Positions 49,267 through 59,662 are shown, counted from the first letter of the stretch. The stretch is DNA of 64,000 nt from Rhodococcus qingshengii (GCF_021025955.1 NZ_JAJNCL010000001.1:496001-560000); one strand, 5' to 3'. Notes: generated by a model from the sequence alone, not told the origin. Translations and numbers: made by a program.

Positions 49267-49521
49267 CTAGACGGAAGTGCGTGCACGGGTACGTGCGTTA
49301 CGACGCTTGAGTGCGCGACGCTCGTCTTCGCTCATTCCGCCCCAGACGCCTGCATCCTGACCGGACTCGAGGGCCCATGACAGGCACTCGGCGGTGACGG
49401 GGCAGCGGTTGCAGACAACCTTGGCATCAGCGATCTGAGCGAGGGCCGGTCCGCTGTTTCCCACGGGGAAGAACAGTTCGGGATCCTCGTCGCGACAGAT
49501 TGCGTTGTGGCGCCAGTCCAT
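49267..49521 (-). CDS. whiB1: WhiB-family regulator WhiB1
   Basis: 84-residue WhiB1, an NO-sensitive [4Fe-4S] regulator that binds sigma-A and is essential in M. tuberculosis. Cysteines are at 9, 37, 40 and 46 (C-x27-C-x2-C-x5-C) with GVWGG and a basic tail (RRALKRRNARTRARTSV). Start ATG 49521 (MDWRHNA) is fixed by the family; an upstream frame from 49569 (MVPNGVNTHP) is not conserved. Upstream is a CRP-like site, agreeing with cAMP-CRP control of whiB1 in mycobacteria. Confidence 0.96.
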   Translation of the reverse strand: MDWRHNAICRDEDPELFFPVGNSGPALAQIADAKVVCNRCPVTAECLSWALESGQDAGVWGGMSEDERRALKRRNARTRARTSV

Positions 49522-49610
49522 CTTTTTTCGCTCCTTAATTGGGTGTGTATTCACACCATTTGGTACCAATGAGTTTGTGTGTGCGTCATCAACGTTTCCG
49601 CACTGTTACT

Positions 49611-49626
49611 TGTGAATGCTTTCACG
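49611..49626 (-). promoter_or_regulatory. CRP-like site upstream of whiB1
   Basis: TGTGAATGCTTTCACG matches TGTGA-N6-TCACA except the last base. It lies 90 bp before the whiB1 start, within the promoter region. In M. tuberculosis CRP regulates whiB1. Confidence 0.7.
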
Positions 49627-49776
49627 AACTCGCGGTATGTCAATAGGTTTGAACGGGTTCGTGGGCCAACTCACTAATTTGTGACACACCTGACGGCCAC
49701 TTGGTCGTCACCGGCATTTTACCCGATTTTGGCTATTCGGCACCAGAGTTTTTGCAGGTCAAACGTGTTGCCTGAC

Positions 49777-50733
49777 TCACGTCGTAATCGGCGCGAACAC
49801 TTCCAGTGCATCCGGGACCGAGGTGAATTCGACCTTTTCGCGAAGTCCGATGTAGTCGCCGTCCATCTGGAGTCCGATCGGTCGCGACGATTCGATGGTG
49901 ATGGTCGGGACGTCGTCGGTGCGTAGGAGGACCTTCGATTTCGGCTCTGCGCCGCGTGCGAGGAGCTGCCGCACAACCCGCAGGGACGGTAGGACTTTGG
50001 TGCTCGTCATAGCGAAGATTCCGAGTCCGCTGTCGAAGGTAGTTCCCGGATTGGTGTGTACGGGACGCTCTTCCAGATACGTCCACGGGCTCGAGTTCGA
50101 CACGAACGCGTAGTGGACTCCGGAGACGGGATCCTGATCGGGAAGGTGGACTGTCAGGGCTGGTTCGGCTCGCTTTGCGCGGAAGAATGCTGCGATCGCG
50201 GTTCGGACATATCGTGCTGGAGTGGCAGCGTCACCATTCTTGCGGCTGGCGTCGACGGCTTCGCACACATCGGCGTCGAGGCCCATTCCGGCATTGAACG
50301 TGAACCAACGGTTGTCACAATGTGCGAGCCCGATTCGGCGTCTCGTCCGCTCCGAGAGTAGGTCGACGAGTTGGTTTGTGGCGTCGATCGGGTCGGCGGC
50401 AATACCGAGTGAACGCGCGAAAACGTTTGCCGAGCCCCCTGGAACGACCGCGATCGTCGGGATCGGACCGACCGGAACCGATTTCATCGACGCGGGATGC
50501 GGTGCCCCGAGCAGTCCGTTGACCACTTCGTTGACCGTTCCGTCGCCGCCGTGGACGATCACCGAGCCGAAGCCGTCTTCGTGGGCTTCGCGCGCCAGTT
50601 CGGCAGCGTGTCCGCGATGTGTGGTGTGCGCCACAGTAAGTCGCACCCGGCTCTCGAGGGCGTGTGCCAACAGGTCACGACCGGCGGCGGTGGTGGAGGT
50701 GGCATTGGGATTGACGATCAGCAGTGCGCGCAC
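49777..50733 (-). CDS. Diacylglycerol kinase-family lipid kinase
   Basis: Lipid kinase of 318 residues, of the DGK/YegS type. The catalytic loop GGDGTVNEVVNGL lies near residues 62-74, with LLIVNPNATSTTA at the N-terminus and GGSANVFARSLG in the nucleotide-binding region (about 108-120). ATG 50733. The C-terminal half is a beta-sandwich. Substrates may be diacylglycerol or another membrane lipid. It diverges from the small membrane protein gene. Confidence 0.9.
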   Translation of the reverse strand: MRALLIVNPNATSTTAAGRDLLAHALESRVRLTVAHTTHRGHAAELAREAHEDGFGSVIVHGGDGTVNEVVNGLLGAPHPASMKSVPVGPIPTIAVVPGGSANVFARSLGIAADPIDATNQLVDLLSERTRRRIGLAHCDNRWFTFNAGMGLDADVCEAVDASRKNGDAATPARYVRTAIAAFFRAKRAEPALTVHLPDQDPVSGVHYAFVSNSSPWTYLEERPVHTNPGTTFDSGLGIFAMTSTKVLPSLRVVRQLLARGAEPKSKVLLRTDDVPTITIESSRPIGLQMDGDYIGLREKVEFTSVPDALEVFAPITT

Positions 50734-50774
50734 GGGGCATGAGCCTATCCGGTGTCGTGTTCTAGGCTGGCCTC

Positions 50775-51257
50775 GTGCCGAATACCGCCAGTCCGAACGC
50801 CCTGCCCAAGACAGTCAGATGGGCAGGTGCCCTCGTGACGCTGCAAGGGCTGGTTGCCGCCGGGTTCGCGATCGTCGCGGTGATTCGCGGCGCAACCGGG
50901 CACGATCAGAGCGTCACCAACGGGTACGGCTTCGCTGCCTGGGTCGCGATTCTCGGCGGCGCGGTGTTGGCTGCAGGTATCGCTCTGCTGACCGGTCGCC
51001 GGTGGGGCCGGGCAATCGCCGTCGTCGCCCAGTTGCTGCTCCTGCCGGTCGCCTGGTCGCTGCTGACCGATTCGCATCAGGTGCCGCTCGGCGTCGTTCT
51101 GGGTGTCGTCGTTCTCGGCGCCCTCGGCTGCCTGTTCTCGGCGCCGACGTCTCGGTGGATGGCAGCGGAGTACGGAGCGTACGCAGACGAGGTATCGCCG
51201 GAAGAGGGAAACCCCGGCGCTGACGAGCCCGAAGAGCCGCGGGACAAGAAGGGCTGA
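50775..51257 (+). CDS. Small integral membrane protein
   Basis: Protein of 160 residues with four likely membrane helices: about 15-37 (GALVTLQGLVAAGFAIVAVIRG), 55-73, 79-98 and 103-122. The C-terminus is acidic and hydrophilic (DEVSPEEGNPGADEPEEPRDK). Located like Rv3217c. Start GTG at 50775. No known domain; function unknown. Confidence 0.8.
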   Translation: MPNTASPNALPKTVRWAGALVTLQGLVAAGFAIVAVIRGATGHDQSVTNGYGFAAWVAILGGAVLAAGIALLTGRRWGRAIAVVAQLLLLPVAWSLLTDSHQVPLGVVLGVVVLGALGCLFSAPTSRWMAAEYGAYADEVSPEEGNPGADEPEEPRDKKG

Positions 51258-51260
51258 ACG

Positions 51261-51292
51261 CCTACTCGGCTTCAGACCTACTCTGCTTCGGC
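51261..51292. repeat. 16-bp imperfect tandem duplication at a stop codon
   Basis: CCTACTCGGCTTCAGA (51261-51276) is followed by CCTACTCTGCTTCGGC (51277-51292), 13 of 16 alike. The stop codon of the GNAT gene (CTA at 51278-51280) is in the second copy. Confidence 0.7.
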
Positions 51293-51757
51293 GGCGAGAG
51301 CTCCGAGGTTGGTGCCGGTCAGGCGATACGTGGTCCACTCGGTTTTCGCGTCGGCGCCGAGTGACTCGTAGAACTTGATCGAGGGGGTGTTCCAGTTGAG
51401 CACCGACCAGGACAGCCGCGTGTAGTCGTTGTCGGTGCATTCCTTGGCGAGTGCGGCCAGAAGAGCCTTTCCGTGCCCTGATCCGCGCTGGCTGGGCTTG
51501 ACGTACAGATCTTCGAGGTAGATGCCGTGCGCGCCGTCCCAGGTCGAGAAATTGCGAAACCACAGCGCCATGCCGACGACGTCGTCGGCTGAATTCACAG
51601 CTACGTGTGCGAAGGCCGTCGCGGCCGGCCCGAACAGAGCCTCGCCGATCTGTTCCGCCTTCACGGTGCACTCGTCGAGGGCCTTCTGGTAGTCCGCCAA
51701 CTCGTAGATCATGTCGGTGATCGGCTGGACGTCTGCGGGCGTGGCGCGTCGAATCAT
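51278..51757 (-). CDS. GNAT-family N-acetyltransferase
   Basis: Protein of 159 residues with the GNAT fold: MIRRATPADVQPITDMIYELAD at the start, VGMALWFRNFSTWDG (strand beta4), LEDLYVKPSQRGSGHGKALLAAL with the acetyl-CoA-binding R/Q-x-x-G-x-G/A motif near 82-95, and SWSVLNWNTPSIKFYESLGA. This is the diamine/thialysine acetyltransferase branch by the L-x-D-L-Y-V signature. Substrate not assigned. It is downstream of and co-directional with the phosphatase gene. Confidence 0.88.
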   Translation of the reverse strand: MIRRATPADVQPITDMIYELADYQKALDECTVKAEQIGEALFGPAATAFAHVAVNSADDVVGMALWFRNFSTWDGAHGIYLEDLYVKPSQRGSGHGKALLAALAKECTDNDYTRLSWSVLNWNTPSIKFYESLGADAKTEWTTYRLTGTNLGALAAEAE

Positions 51758-51766
51758 GGAGAGAAT

Positions 51767-51814
51767 CCTAGGCCTCGACGAACCTAGGCCTCGACGAACC
51801 TAGGCCTCGACGAG
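51767..51814. repeat. Three tandem copies of a 16-bp unit at a stop codon
   Basis: CCTAGGCCTCGACGAA occurs at 51767-51782 and 51783-51798, and a third copy (last base G) at 51799-51814. The third contains the stop and last codons (LVEA) of the phosphatase gene, the other two lie downstream of it, so the gene end has been multiplied. Confidence 0.95.
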
Positions 51815-52423
51815 CGGCGGCACGTTGTGATGAACGAGATGGGTGGCGCCGTGCTCGTAGCCGAGAACCGTGTATGCACCCGGGAACAACGCGAAACGCT
51901 TTCCTTCCGTCACCGGGAGCTCGAGCCAGCGGGCGATGAGTGCGCGCGAGAAGTGTCCGTGTCCGATCAAGATCACGTCCCGCTCGGGTAGTTGTGAACG
52001 CACCATCGACAGCACCATGTCGGTGCGGGCATGGATCTGATCCGACTGCTCGCCGCCGGGGCACGGGTGTGTCCAGACGGTCCAATCGGGCACTGTTGCG
52101 CGGATCTCGGGCGTCGTGAGGCCCTCGTAGTCGCCGTAGTCCCATTCGGAGAGCGCATCCCAGGTTCGCTCCTCCGGCAGCCCGGCGAGATCACCCGTCA
52201 ACTGAGCGCGCAAGCGAGGACTGGTGAGAATCATGGGATTGCGGAGGTCGAGAGTCCGCAGGCGGTTTCCGGTCGCGGTGGCCTGCATCTCGCCGAGCGG
52301 AGTCAGCGGAACCTCGGTCCGTCCCGTGTGTTTCCCGGTGCGCGCCCACTCGGTTTCACCGTGGCGCATGAGTACGACGCGAGCGTTGAGGGGGATAGCC
52401 GAGGGGGCGGACTGGGAAGCCAT
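51800..52423 (-). CDS. Histidine phosphatase (phosphoglycerate-mutase-like)
   Basis: About 207 residues of the histidine phosphatase superfamily: RHGETEWARTGKHTGRTEVPLTPLGEMQA (catalytic His near 17), and the second motif IGHGHFSRALIARW with the catalytic His. The mycobacterial equivalent Rv3214 acts as an acid phosphatase rather than a mutase. The ATG at 52423 is preferred over one four residues earlier. It diverges from the ParA-like gene. Confidence 0.88.
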   Translation of the reverse strand: MASQSAPSAIPLNARVVLMRHGETEWARTGKHTGRTEVPLTPLGEMQATATGNRLRTLDLRNPMILTSPRLRAQLTGDLAGLPEERTWDALSEWDYGDYEGLTTPEIRATVPDWTVWTHPCPGGEQSDQIHARTDMVLSMVRSQLPERDVILIGHGHFSRALIARWLELPVTEGKRFALFPGAYTVLGYEHGATHLVHHNVPPLVEA

Positions 52424-52494
52424 GTGGACCATCATTGCAGGCTGCCTCGCGTGTGTAGCTCGCCTCCTGGCGCGAAGTGCGCAAGGATCTACGT

Positions 52495-53292
52495 GTGACG
52501 ACGGTTCTCGCAGTGGCGAATCAAAAGGGCGGCGTGGCTAAAACCACCACGGTCGCCTCCCTCGGTGCGGCTTTGTCCGCGCTCGGACAGCGAGTCCTGG
52601 TGGTGGATCTCGACCCGCAGGGCTGCCTGACGTTCTCGCTCGGGCACAATCCGGATCGCCTCGAGCGTTCGGTCAACGAGGTCCTGGCGGGTGATCTCGA
52701 CGCGGTTGACGCCGTGCTGACGACGGAAGACGGCATGGACCTCCTGCCGGCGACCATCGATCTCGCGGGCGCCGAAGCGCTGCTCCTGATGCGACCCGGT
52801 CGAGAGTTCGCGCTCAAGCGGGCGCTGTCTCCGCTCCTGGGTAGTTACGACGTCATCATCATCGACTGCCCGCCGTCGTTGGGAGTGCTCACACTCAACG
52901 GATTGACTGCGGCGCAGTCGGTTCTGGTCCCGCTGCAATGCGAGACCCTCGCGCACCGCGGCGTCGGACAGCTGCTGCGTACGGTTCGTGAAGTCCAGGC
53001 CATCACCAACCCGGATCTTGTTCTGCTCGGCGCACTTCCGACTCTGTACGACGCTCGGACCACTCACAGTCGCGACGTGCTCGCCGACGTCAGTGATCGC
53101 TACTCCCTGGCCGTTCTGGCGCCGCCGATCCCACGCACCGTCAAGTTCGCGGAGGCCTCTGCTTCGGGCGCGACGGTCCTAGCGGGGCGAAAGAACAAGG
53201 GCGCGGACGCCTATCGCGAACTCGCCGACAATCTTTTAAAGCATTGGGCTGGAAACGAAGTCGTGACTTTCGCGCCGGAACTGACGCTCTGA
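52495..53292 (+). CDS. ParA/MinD-family ATPase (Soj-like)
   Basis: ATPase of about 265 residues with the deviant Walker A NQKGGVAKTTTVASL (residues 8-22), LVVDLDPQGCLTFSLG, VIIDCPPSLGVLTLNGLTAA and the RKNKGADAYRELADNLL tail. No ParB gene is next to it, so it is a stand-alone orphan like Rv3213c, not the chromosomal parA. The GTG at 52495 is preferred to the frame start at 52477. Cargo is unknown. Confidence 0.88.
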   Translation: MTTVLAVANQKGGVAKTTTVASLGAALSALGQRVLVVDLDPQGCLTFSLGHNPDRLERSVNEVLAGDLDAVDAVLTTEDGMDLLPATIDLAGAEALLLMRPGREFALKRALSPLLGSYDVIIIDCPPSLGVLTLNGLTAAQSVLVPLQCETLAHRGVGQLLRTVREVQAITNPDLVLLGALPTLYDARTTHSRDVLADVSDRYSLAVLAPPIPRTVKFAEASASGATVLAGRKNKGADAYRELADNLLKHWAGNEVVTFAPELTL

Positions 53293-53293
53293 T

Positions 53294-53322
53294 CGCAGCG
53301 AGAAATTCTAGCGCAGCGAGAA
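53294..53322. repeat. 11-bp direct repeat between convergent stops
   Basis: CGCAGCGAGAA at 53294-53304 recurs at 53312-53322. It straddles the stop of the minus-strand gene (53308-53310). Confidence 0.6.
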
Positions 53323-54510
53323 CACGGTGTCGCCGCGCTGTTCCAGAATCGTCTCGCCCGCACCGGCGAGCACGATCGGTGTCGTCGTCTCACCGCGGTC
53401 GACGGCGATCATGCGCTGGACGGTTCCGTCCGAAGGGCTGACGGCTGCAATGCCGCCCGGAACGGGGATGAGCATCTGACCGGCGACCATGCTTCCGGGC
53501 CCGGACGTTCCGTTGACGATCCACGTCGGAGCGAGATCGCTCAGGCGAAGGTTGACGGTTTGCGAGCCGGTCCACCACGTGATCGACGCTTTGTCGGCGT
53601 GGGTGCGGGCGCCTTCGGTCACCGCTCCCTCGATCGGATAGTCGACGATCGGATTGCCGGATCCGTCGAAAATGCTGATGCGAGAAACGGTTCCGTTGGC
53701 GGCGGGGAGATAGACCGCGGTCTTTTCGCCGGCCACGGCAAGCAGGCGGGCGCCCTCGGAGCCGAGGAGAATCGCGGATCCGTACTCTTCGGGTTCCTGG
53801 GCGTCCTTGGGTGCGGGATTCATCACCGTCAACCTGTTGGAGGCTTCACCGGGGCAGCGTTCGAGTACGGAGACTCGGTTGGCGCTCGACGCAGCATCGA
53901 GCAGCGTGCATCCGGTGCGGGGCTGCTTGTTGGGGTTGACCTTCGCGTCGACCCGGCCGTACTCGAGGGTTCGGACGAGGTCCGAACGCCACAGTTCCAT
54001 TCGCTCACTGCCGCGCGAAATCAGGTAGGTGCCGTCCGCTGAAAGGCTGACCGCGGAATCGGCGTCGCTGTTGCGTTGGTCCTTGCGGGCACCGGTGTCG
54101 GCGACCAGCGACGTGACCTGTGAGCAACCACGATTGTCTTGGTAGACACTGACGACGCGATCCCACGAACCGATCGCGCCGCACAGAGGGATGTTGCGCG
54201 CGTACCGCCACACTTCTTCGCCCGTAGCCGGATCGCGGCCGATCACTTCGGAACCGTCGGCGGTGACAACGGCATTTCCGACGGTGATGGGCGCCGTCGA
54301 GGCGGCGCTGGGGGATTCCCACGTCTGCTTCAGGATGTCGGGCAACAACACCGACGTCGACAGAGGTGGGAGTGACGTGTCAGCGGTGACCGAGGTGGTT
54401 CCGTGCGCATCACTGCGCAACCACACCACGGTCACCGCTACGACTACGGCCAGCGCGAGACCTAGCGCACCGATCAGATCTGAGCGAGTACGCCTTTCAG
54501 GAGCCAGCAC
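53308..54510 (-). CDS. PQQ-like beta-propeller membrane protein (Rv3212-like)
   Basis: 400-residue protein with one N-terminal membrane helix (about 11-31: LIGALGLALAVVVAVTVVWL), then an extracellular propeller with repeat units of the type AVVTADGSEVIGRDPATGEEVWRY. Three cysteines with nearby counterparts (PLCGAIG, RGCSQV, RTGCTLLD, LERCPGEA) could form disulphides. No enzymatic motif is visible. It converges with the parA-like gene. Function unknown. Confidence 0.82.
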   Translation of the reverse strand: MLAPERRTRSDLIGALGLALAVVVAVTVVWLRSDAHGTTSVTADTSLPPLSTSVLLPDILKQTWESPSAASTAPITVGNAVVTADGSEVIGRDPATGEEVWRYARNIPLCGAIGSWDRVVSVYQDNRGCSQVTSLVADTGARKDQRNSDADSAVSLSADGTYLISRGSERMELWRSDLVRTLEYGRVDAKVNPNKQPRTGCTLLDAASSANRVSVLERCPGEASNRLTVMNPAPKDAQEPEEYGSAILLGSEGARLLAVAGEKTAVYLPAANGTVSRISIFDGSGNPIVDYPIEGAVTEGARTHADKASITWWTGSQTVNLRLSDLAPTWIVNGTSGPGSMVAGQMLIPVPGGIAAVSPSDGTVQRMIAVDRGETTTPIVLAGAGETILEQRGDTVFSLR

Positions 54511-54519
54511 ATCGGCAGC

Positions 54520-56109
54520 TTACTCTGCGGCGCCTGCCGTCGCGGTAGCCGCGGGGCGCCGACGCCGACGTCGACGCGGCTTGGCTGCTCCGTCGTCGTC
54601 GGTGTTCTCGGCACCGGTTGCGGCGGGTCCCGAAGGGGGAGCGGTGGTCGCGGTAGCGGTGGTGGACGTCGCGGCGTCGGCCGAAGCGCCGGCGCGGGTG
54701 CGGCGACGGGTCCGGTTGCGGCGGGGAGCGGCCTTCTCTTCGCTGCCGTCCGAGTCGGTCGTCTTCGGCGCGTCTGCCTTGTCCGTTGCGGCCTTCTCGG
54801 GCGCAGTCTTCGCCTTGCGAACAGTGCCCTTGGCATCGGCCGGAATCGACAGCTCTTCGTAGAGGTGCGGCGAGCTCGAGTACGTCTCGACCGGGTCGGG
54901 GATTCCAAGGCTCAGGGCCTTGTCGATGAGCTGCCAGCGAGGGATGTCGTCCCAGTCGACCAGTGTGACCGCGATGCCGGTGCGCCCTGCACGGCCGGTA
55001 CGACCGATGCGGTGGACGTAGGTCTTCTCGTCCTCGGGGCACTGGTAGTTGATGACGTGGGTGACGTCGTCGATGTCGATACCGCGGGCGGCGACGTCGG
55101 TGGCGACCAGAACGTCGACCTTTCCGTTACGGAAGCCTTTCAGTGCCTTTTCACGGGCGATCTGTCCAAGGTCGCCGTGGACGGCACCGACGGAGAAGCC
55201 GCGCTCGGCAAGATCGTCGGCAACCTTCTGGGCGGTGCGCTTGGTACGGGTGAAGATCATCGTCGCGCCGCGGCCTTCGGCCTGCAGAACGCGGGCGACC
55301 ATCTCGGCCTTGTCGAGCGCGTGTGCACGGTAGATGTGCTGGCTCGTGCGGTCGTGCACTGCGGAGGATTCGGCCTCTTCGGCGCGGATGTGCGTCGGCT
55401 GTGTCAGGAAGGTGCGCGCCAGGGTGATGATCGGGCCGGGCATCGTCGCGGAGAAGAGCATCGTCTGACGCTTGTCAGGGACCATGCCCATGAGGCGTTC
55501 GATGTCGGGAAGGAAGCCGAGGTCGAGCATTTCGTCGGCCTCGTCGAGGACGAGGACGCCGACCTTGCCCAGGATCAGATGCGACTGGTTTGCGAGGTCG
55601 AGCAGGCGGCCCGGGGTGCCGACGACAACGTCGACGCCCTTCTGGAGTGCCGAGATCTGCGCCTCGTACGGCCGGCCGCCGTAGATGGGCAGAACCTGAA
55701 GACCACGATCGCCGACGCGGAGGTACTTGCTGGCGTTCTCGAGGTCGCGGGCGACCTGGATGCACAGTTCGCGGGTGGGAACGATGATCAAGGCGCGGGG
55801 CGTGCCGTCGAGAACAGCCGTGCCGTTCTCGGCGGTGACGATGCGATGCAGAAGCGGGACGCCGAAACCGAAGGTCTTGCCCATTCCGGTTCGTGCCTGA
55901 CCGATGAGGTCGTCACCGGCGAGAGCCAACGGAAGGGTGAGTTCCTGGATGGCGAAGGTGCGCTCGATGCCGATCTCGTTCAGTGCGCGGACGATTTCGT
56001 CGCGGACACCGAGCTCGGCAAAGGTCGGGGGTACATGCGTGTCGTCGAGCTGGACGGAAACGGTGTTCTCGGTTGCTTCGTCTTCGTGGTCGACAGTGAT
56101 CTTGCTCAG
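54520..56109 (-). CDS. rhlE: DEAD-box RNA helicase RhlE-like
   Basis: RNA helicase of about 529 residues. Q motif FAIQELTLPLALAG, Walker A ARTGMGKT, VLDEADEML, FSATMP and YVHRIGRTGRAG are all present, followed by a long Lys/Ala/Arg-rich C-terminal tail (to about 529). The only ATG/GTG/TTG in frame is a TTG at 55929 inside the Q motif, which would remove conserved sequence; a CTG at 56109 with GAGGAAAGG eight bases upstream is the likely start. RNA metabolism and cold growth are family roles. Confidence 0.88.
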   Translation of the reverse strand: MSKITVDHEDEATENTVSVQLDDTHVPPTFAELGVRDEIVRALNEIGIERTFAIQELTLPLALAGDDLIGQARTGMGKTFGFGVPLLHRIVTAENGTAVLDGTPRALIIVPTRELCIQVARDLENASKYLRVGDRGLQVLPIYGGRPYEAQISALQKGVDVVVGTPGRLLDLANQSHLILGKVGVLVLDEADEMLDLGFLPDIERLMGMVPDKRQTMLFSATMPGPIITLARTFLTQPTHIRAEEAESSAVHDRTSQHIYRAHALDKAEMVARVLQAEGRGATMIFTRTKRTAQKVADDLAERGFSVGAVHGDLGQIAREKALKGFRNGKVDVLVATDVAARGIDIDDVTHVINYQCPEDEKTYVHRIGRTGRAGRTGIAVTLVDWDDIPRWQLIDKALSLGIPDPVETYSSSPHLYEELSIPADAKGTVRKAKTAPEKAATDKADAPKTTDSDGSEEKAAPRRNRTRRRTRAGASADAATSTTATATTAPPSGPAATGAENTDDDGAAKPRRRRRRRPAATATAGAAE

Positions 56110-56509
56110 GGGACTAGCCTTTCCTCGTGGCGGTACGCACGCACAAGGTAAGGGGCCAGGCCGTAAGTCGGCCGATGTCGATGCCCTCTTTTTCTTCGGC
56201 CATGCCTACGCCTCAGCACTGAATTCCACTCGGACGAATTCGAACCGTCCGGAGATCTCGGCGAAGCGGGCAACAACCGTCGATGCAGGTGCGCGCACAT
56301 TATCGGTGGGGTCCGCGTGAGCACAGTCGTGTCGGCTGATCTAAAGCAGCCGTCCCGGCGAACCATAAGAGCCGGGGGAACTGGCGAACTCCCACGACCA
56401 TTGTAGCTGCACGTTGTCCGCCCCTCGCGATGACATGTCGAAGATCACCGAATCGGACATGCGGTCCTTGGCGGTCGCGTCGGCCGTCGAAGCACTACAG
56501 TTCGTAGTT
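56110..56509. other. Intergenic region between rhlE and the ferritin-like gene
   Basis: About 400 bp (less if the ferritin-like gene starts earlier). It holds a likely -10 element GATAAT for rhlE on the minus strand (56304 to 56299), giving a leader near 180 nt. Small frames here (such as 56106-56366 minus) show no ribosome site or family match, so no gene is called. Confidence 0.6.
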
Positions 56510-57205
56510 ATGGGCGCACACGATCTTGATGCTTCGACGGACGCTGGAACCGGAGGCCGAGTCGCTTCCGATCACCCTGGCGTGATCGATTTGTTTGCCG
56601 TTCTCGCGTATGGCGAGATTTCGGCGTTCTACCGTTTGGCGGAAGACGCACAAATGGCACCGGACCTGCGAGGCAAGGTGGCGTTCGCAAGCATGGCCGC
56701 CGCCGAGATGGACCACTTCGAGACTCTGGAAACAGCCCTCACGGAACGTGGCCACGAGATCTTTGCCGTCATGGACCCGTTCGTTCGCGCTCTCGACAAT
56801 TATCACGCGTCGACCACGCCGTCGACGTGGCTGGAATCGCTCGTGAAGGCGTATGTCGGAGACGGAATCGCTGCCGATTTCTACCGCGAGATCGGGCACT
56901 CCCTCCCGGCCGATGTGGCCGAGATCGTGGAGGACGTGCTCTCTCAAACGGGCCACTCGGAGTTCGTGGTGCTCGAGGTGAAGGCTGCAGTGGAGGCCAG
57001 TACCCGCGCCAAGGACCGGTTGATGCTGTGGGGACGCCGACTCCTCGGTGAGGCGATCACACAGGCACAGTTCGTGTTGGCGCAGCGTGAGGACCTCACT
57101 GATCTGGTGATCTCGGCCTCCGGTGACCTCAACGGAGTTGTTGCGTTGTTCGACGGTATGCAGGCCAAGCATGCCGAGCGGATGGCGATTCTCGGGCTTG
57201 TCTAG
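56510..57205 (+). CDS. Ferritin-like-fold protein (MiaE_2 type)
   Basis: Protein of about 230 residues from the ATG at 56510, with earlier in-frame starts at 56435 and 56459 and a TTG at 56414. Helices with a possible di-iron site include YGEISAFYRLAEDA (Glu), AAAEMDHFETLETAL (E-x-x-H) and later GHSEFVVLEVKAAVE. Matches Rv3210c and the tRNA-hydroxylase-like (MiaE_2) family. Upstream residues are not conserved in my memory of homologues, hence the later start. Substrate unknown. Confidence 0.75.
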   Translation: MGAHDLDASTDAGTGGRVASDHPGVIDLFAVLAYGEISAFYRLAEDAQMAPDLRGKVAFASMAAAEMDHFETLETALTERGHEIFAVMDPFVRALDNYHASTTPSTWLESLVKAYVGDGIAADFYREIGHSLPADVAEIVEDVLSQTGHSEFVVLEVKAAVEASTRAKDRLMLWGRRLLGEAITQAQFVLAQREDLTDLVISASGDLNGVVALFDGMQAKHAERMAILGLV

Positions 57206-57313
57206 GTGTCGTGTTCGCTCTGGGCACAGCGTGCGGAGGAGCGTGCGCGGTCTCTGCTGCATTAGCCTTGCGTCGACAACGGATGTAATTCACGAACAGT
57301 TCGGAGGTTGACC

Positions 57314-57544
57314 GTGGAGGTCAAGATCGGTGTAATCGACAGCCCGCGTGAGCTCATCGTCAACAGCGAACAGACCCCTGACGAGGTCGAGACACAGGTC
57401 GCGGCTGTCCTCGGTGGCCGTGAGCCGGTTCTGGCACTCGTCGACGACAAGGGCCGCAAGTTCCTGGTGCAGGCTGCTCGTGTGGCGTACGTGGAGATCG
57501 GCCCGTCCGATATCCGCAAGGTCGGGTTCGCGCCTACCGTCTGA
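57314..57544 (+). CDS. DUF3107 family protein (TB9.4-like)
   Basis: Small protein of 76 residues, MEVKIGVIDSPRELIVNSEQ-type start (written here by GTG), matching Rv3208A. It has an alternating strand-helix pattern and ends KVGFAPTV. GGAGG lies six bases before the GTG at 57314; a TTG at 57308 is an alternative. Function unknown; it is next to a TetR gene and a strong terminator. Confidence 0.88.
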   Translation: MEVKIGVIDSPRELIVNSEQTPDEVETQVAAVLGGREPVLALVDDKGRKFLVQAARVAYVEIGPSDIRKVGFAPTV

Positions 57545-57562
57545 GGCGTAGCTGTAACAGCA

Positions 57563-57599
57563 GAATGGGCGGGCAGTCGTTACGACTGCCCGCCCATTC
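57563..57599. terminator. Bidirectional hairpin after DUF3107
   Basis: GAATGGGCGGGCAGTCG (57563-57579) and CGACTGCCCGCCCATTC (57583-57599) form a 17-bp stem with a TTA loop. It separates the DUF3107 and TetR genes, which are convergent, and is 15 bp from the TetR stop. Confidence 0.9.
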
Positions 57600-57613
57600 T
57601 CGTTCTGGCGTGG

Positions 57614-59662
<2,049 letters not shown>

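Noticed and set aside
52495-53292. Chromosome origin partition locus (parAB/parS)
   Set aside because: The ParA-like gene is alone, with no ParB gene or parS-like 16-mer nearby, and matches the orphan Rv3213c.
56106-56366. 86-residue frame on the minus strand in the intergenic region
   Set aside because: Arg-rich composition, no ribosome site, overlaps the likely rhlE leader and start.
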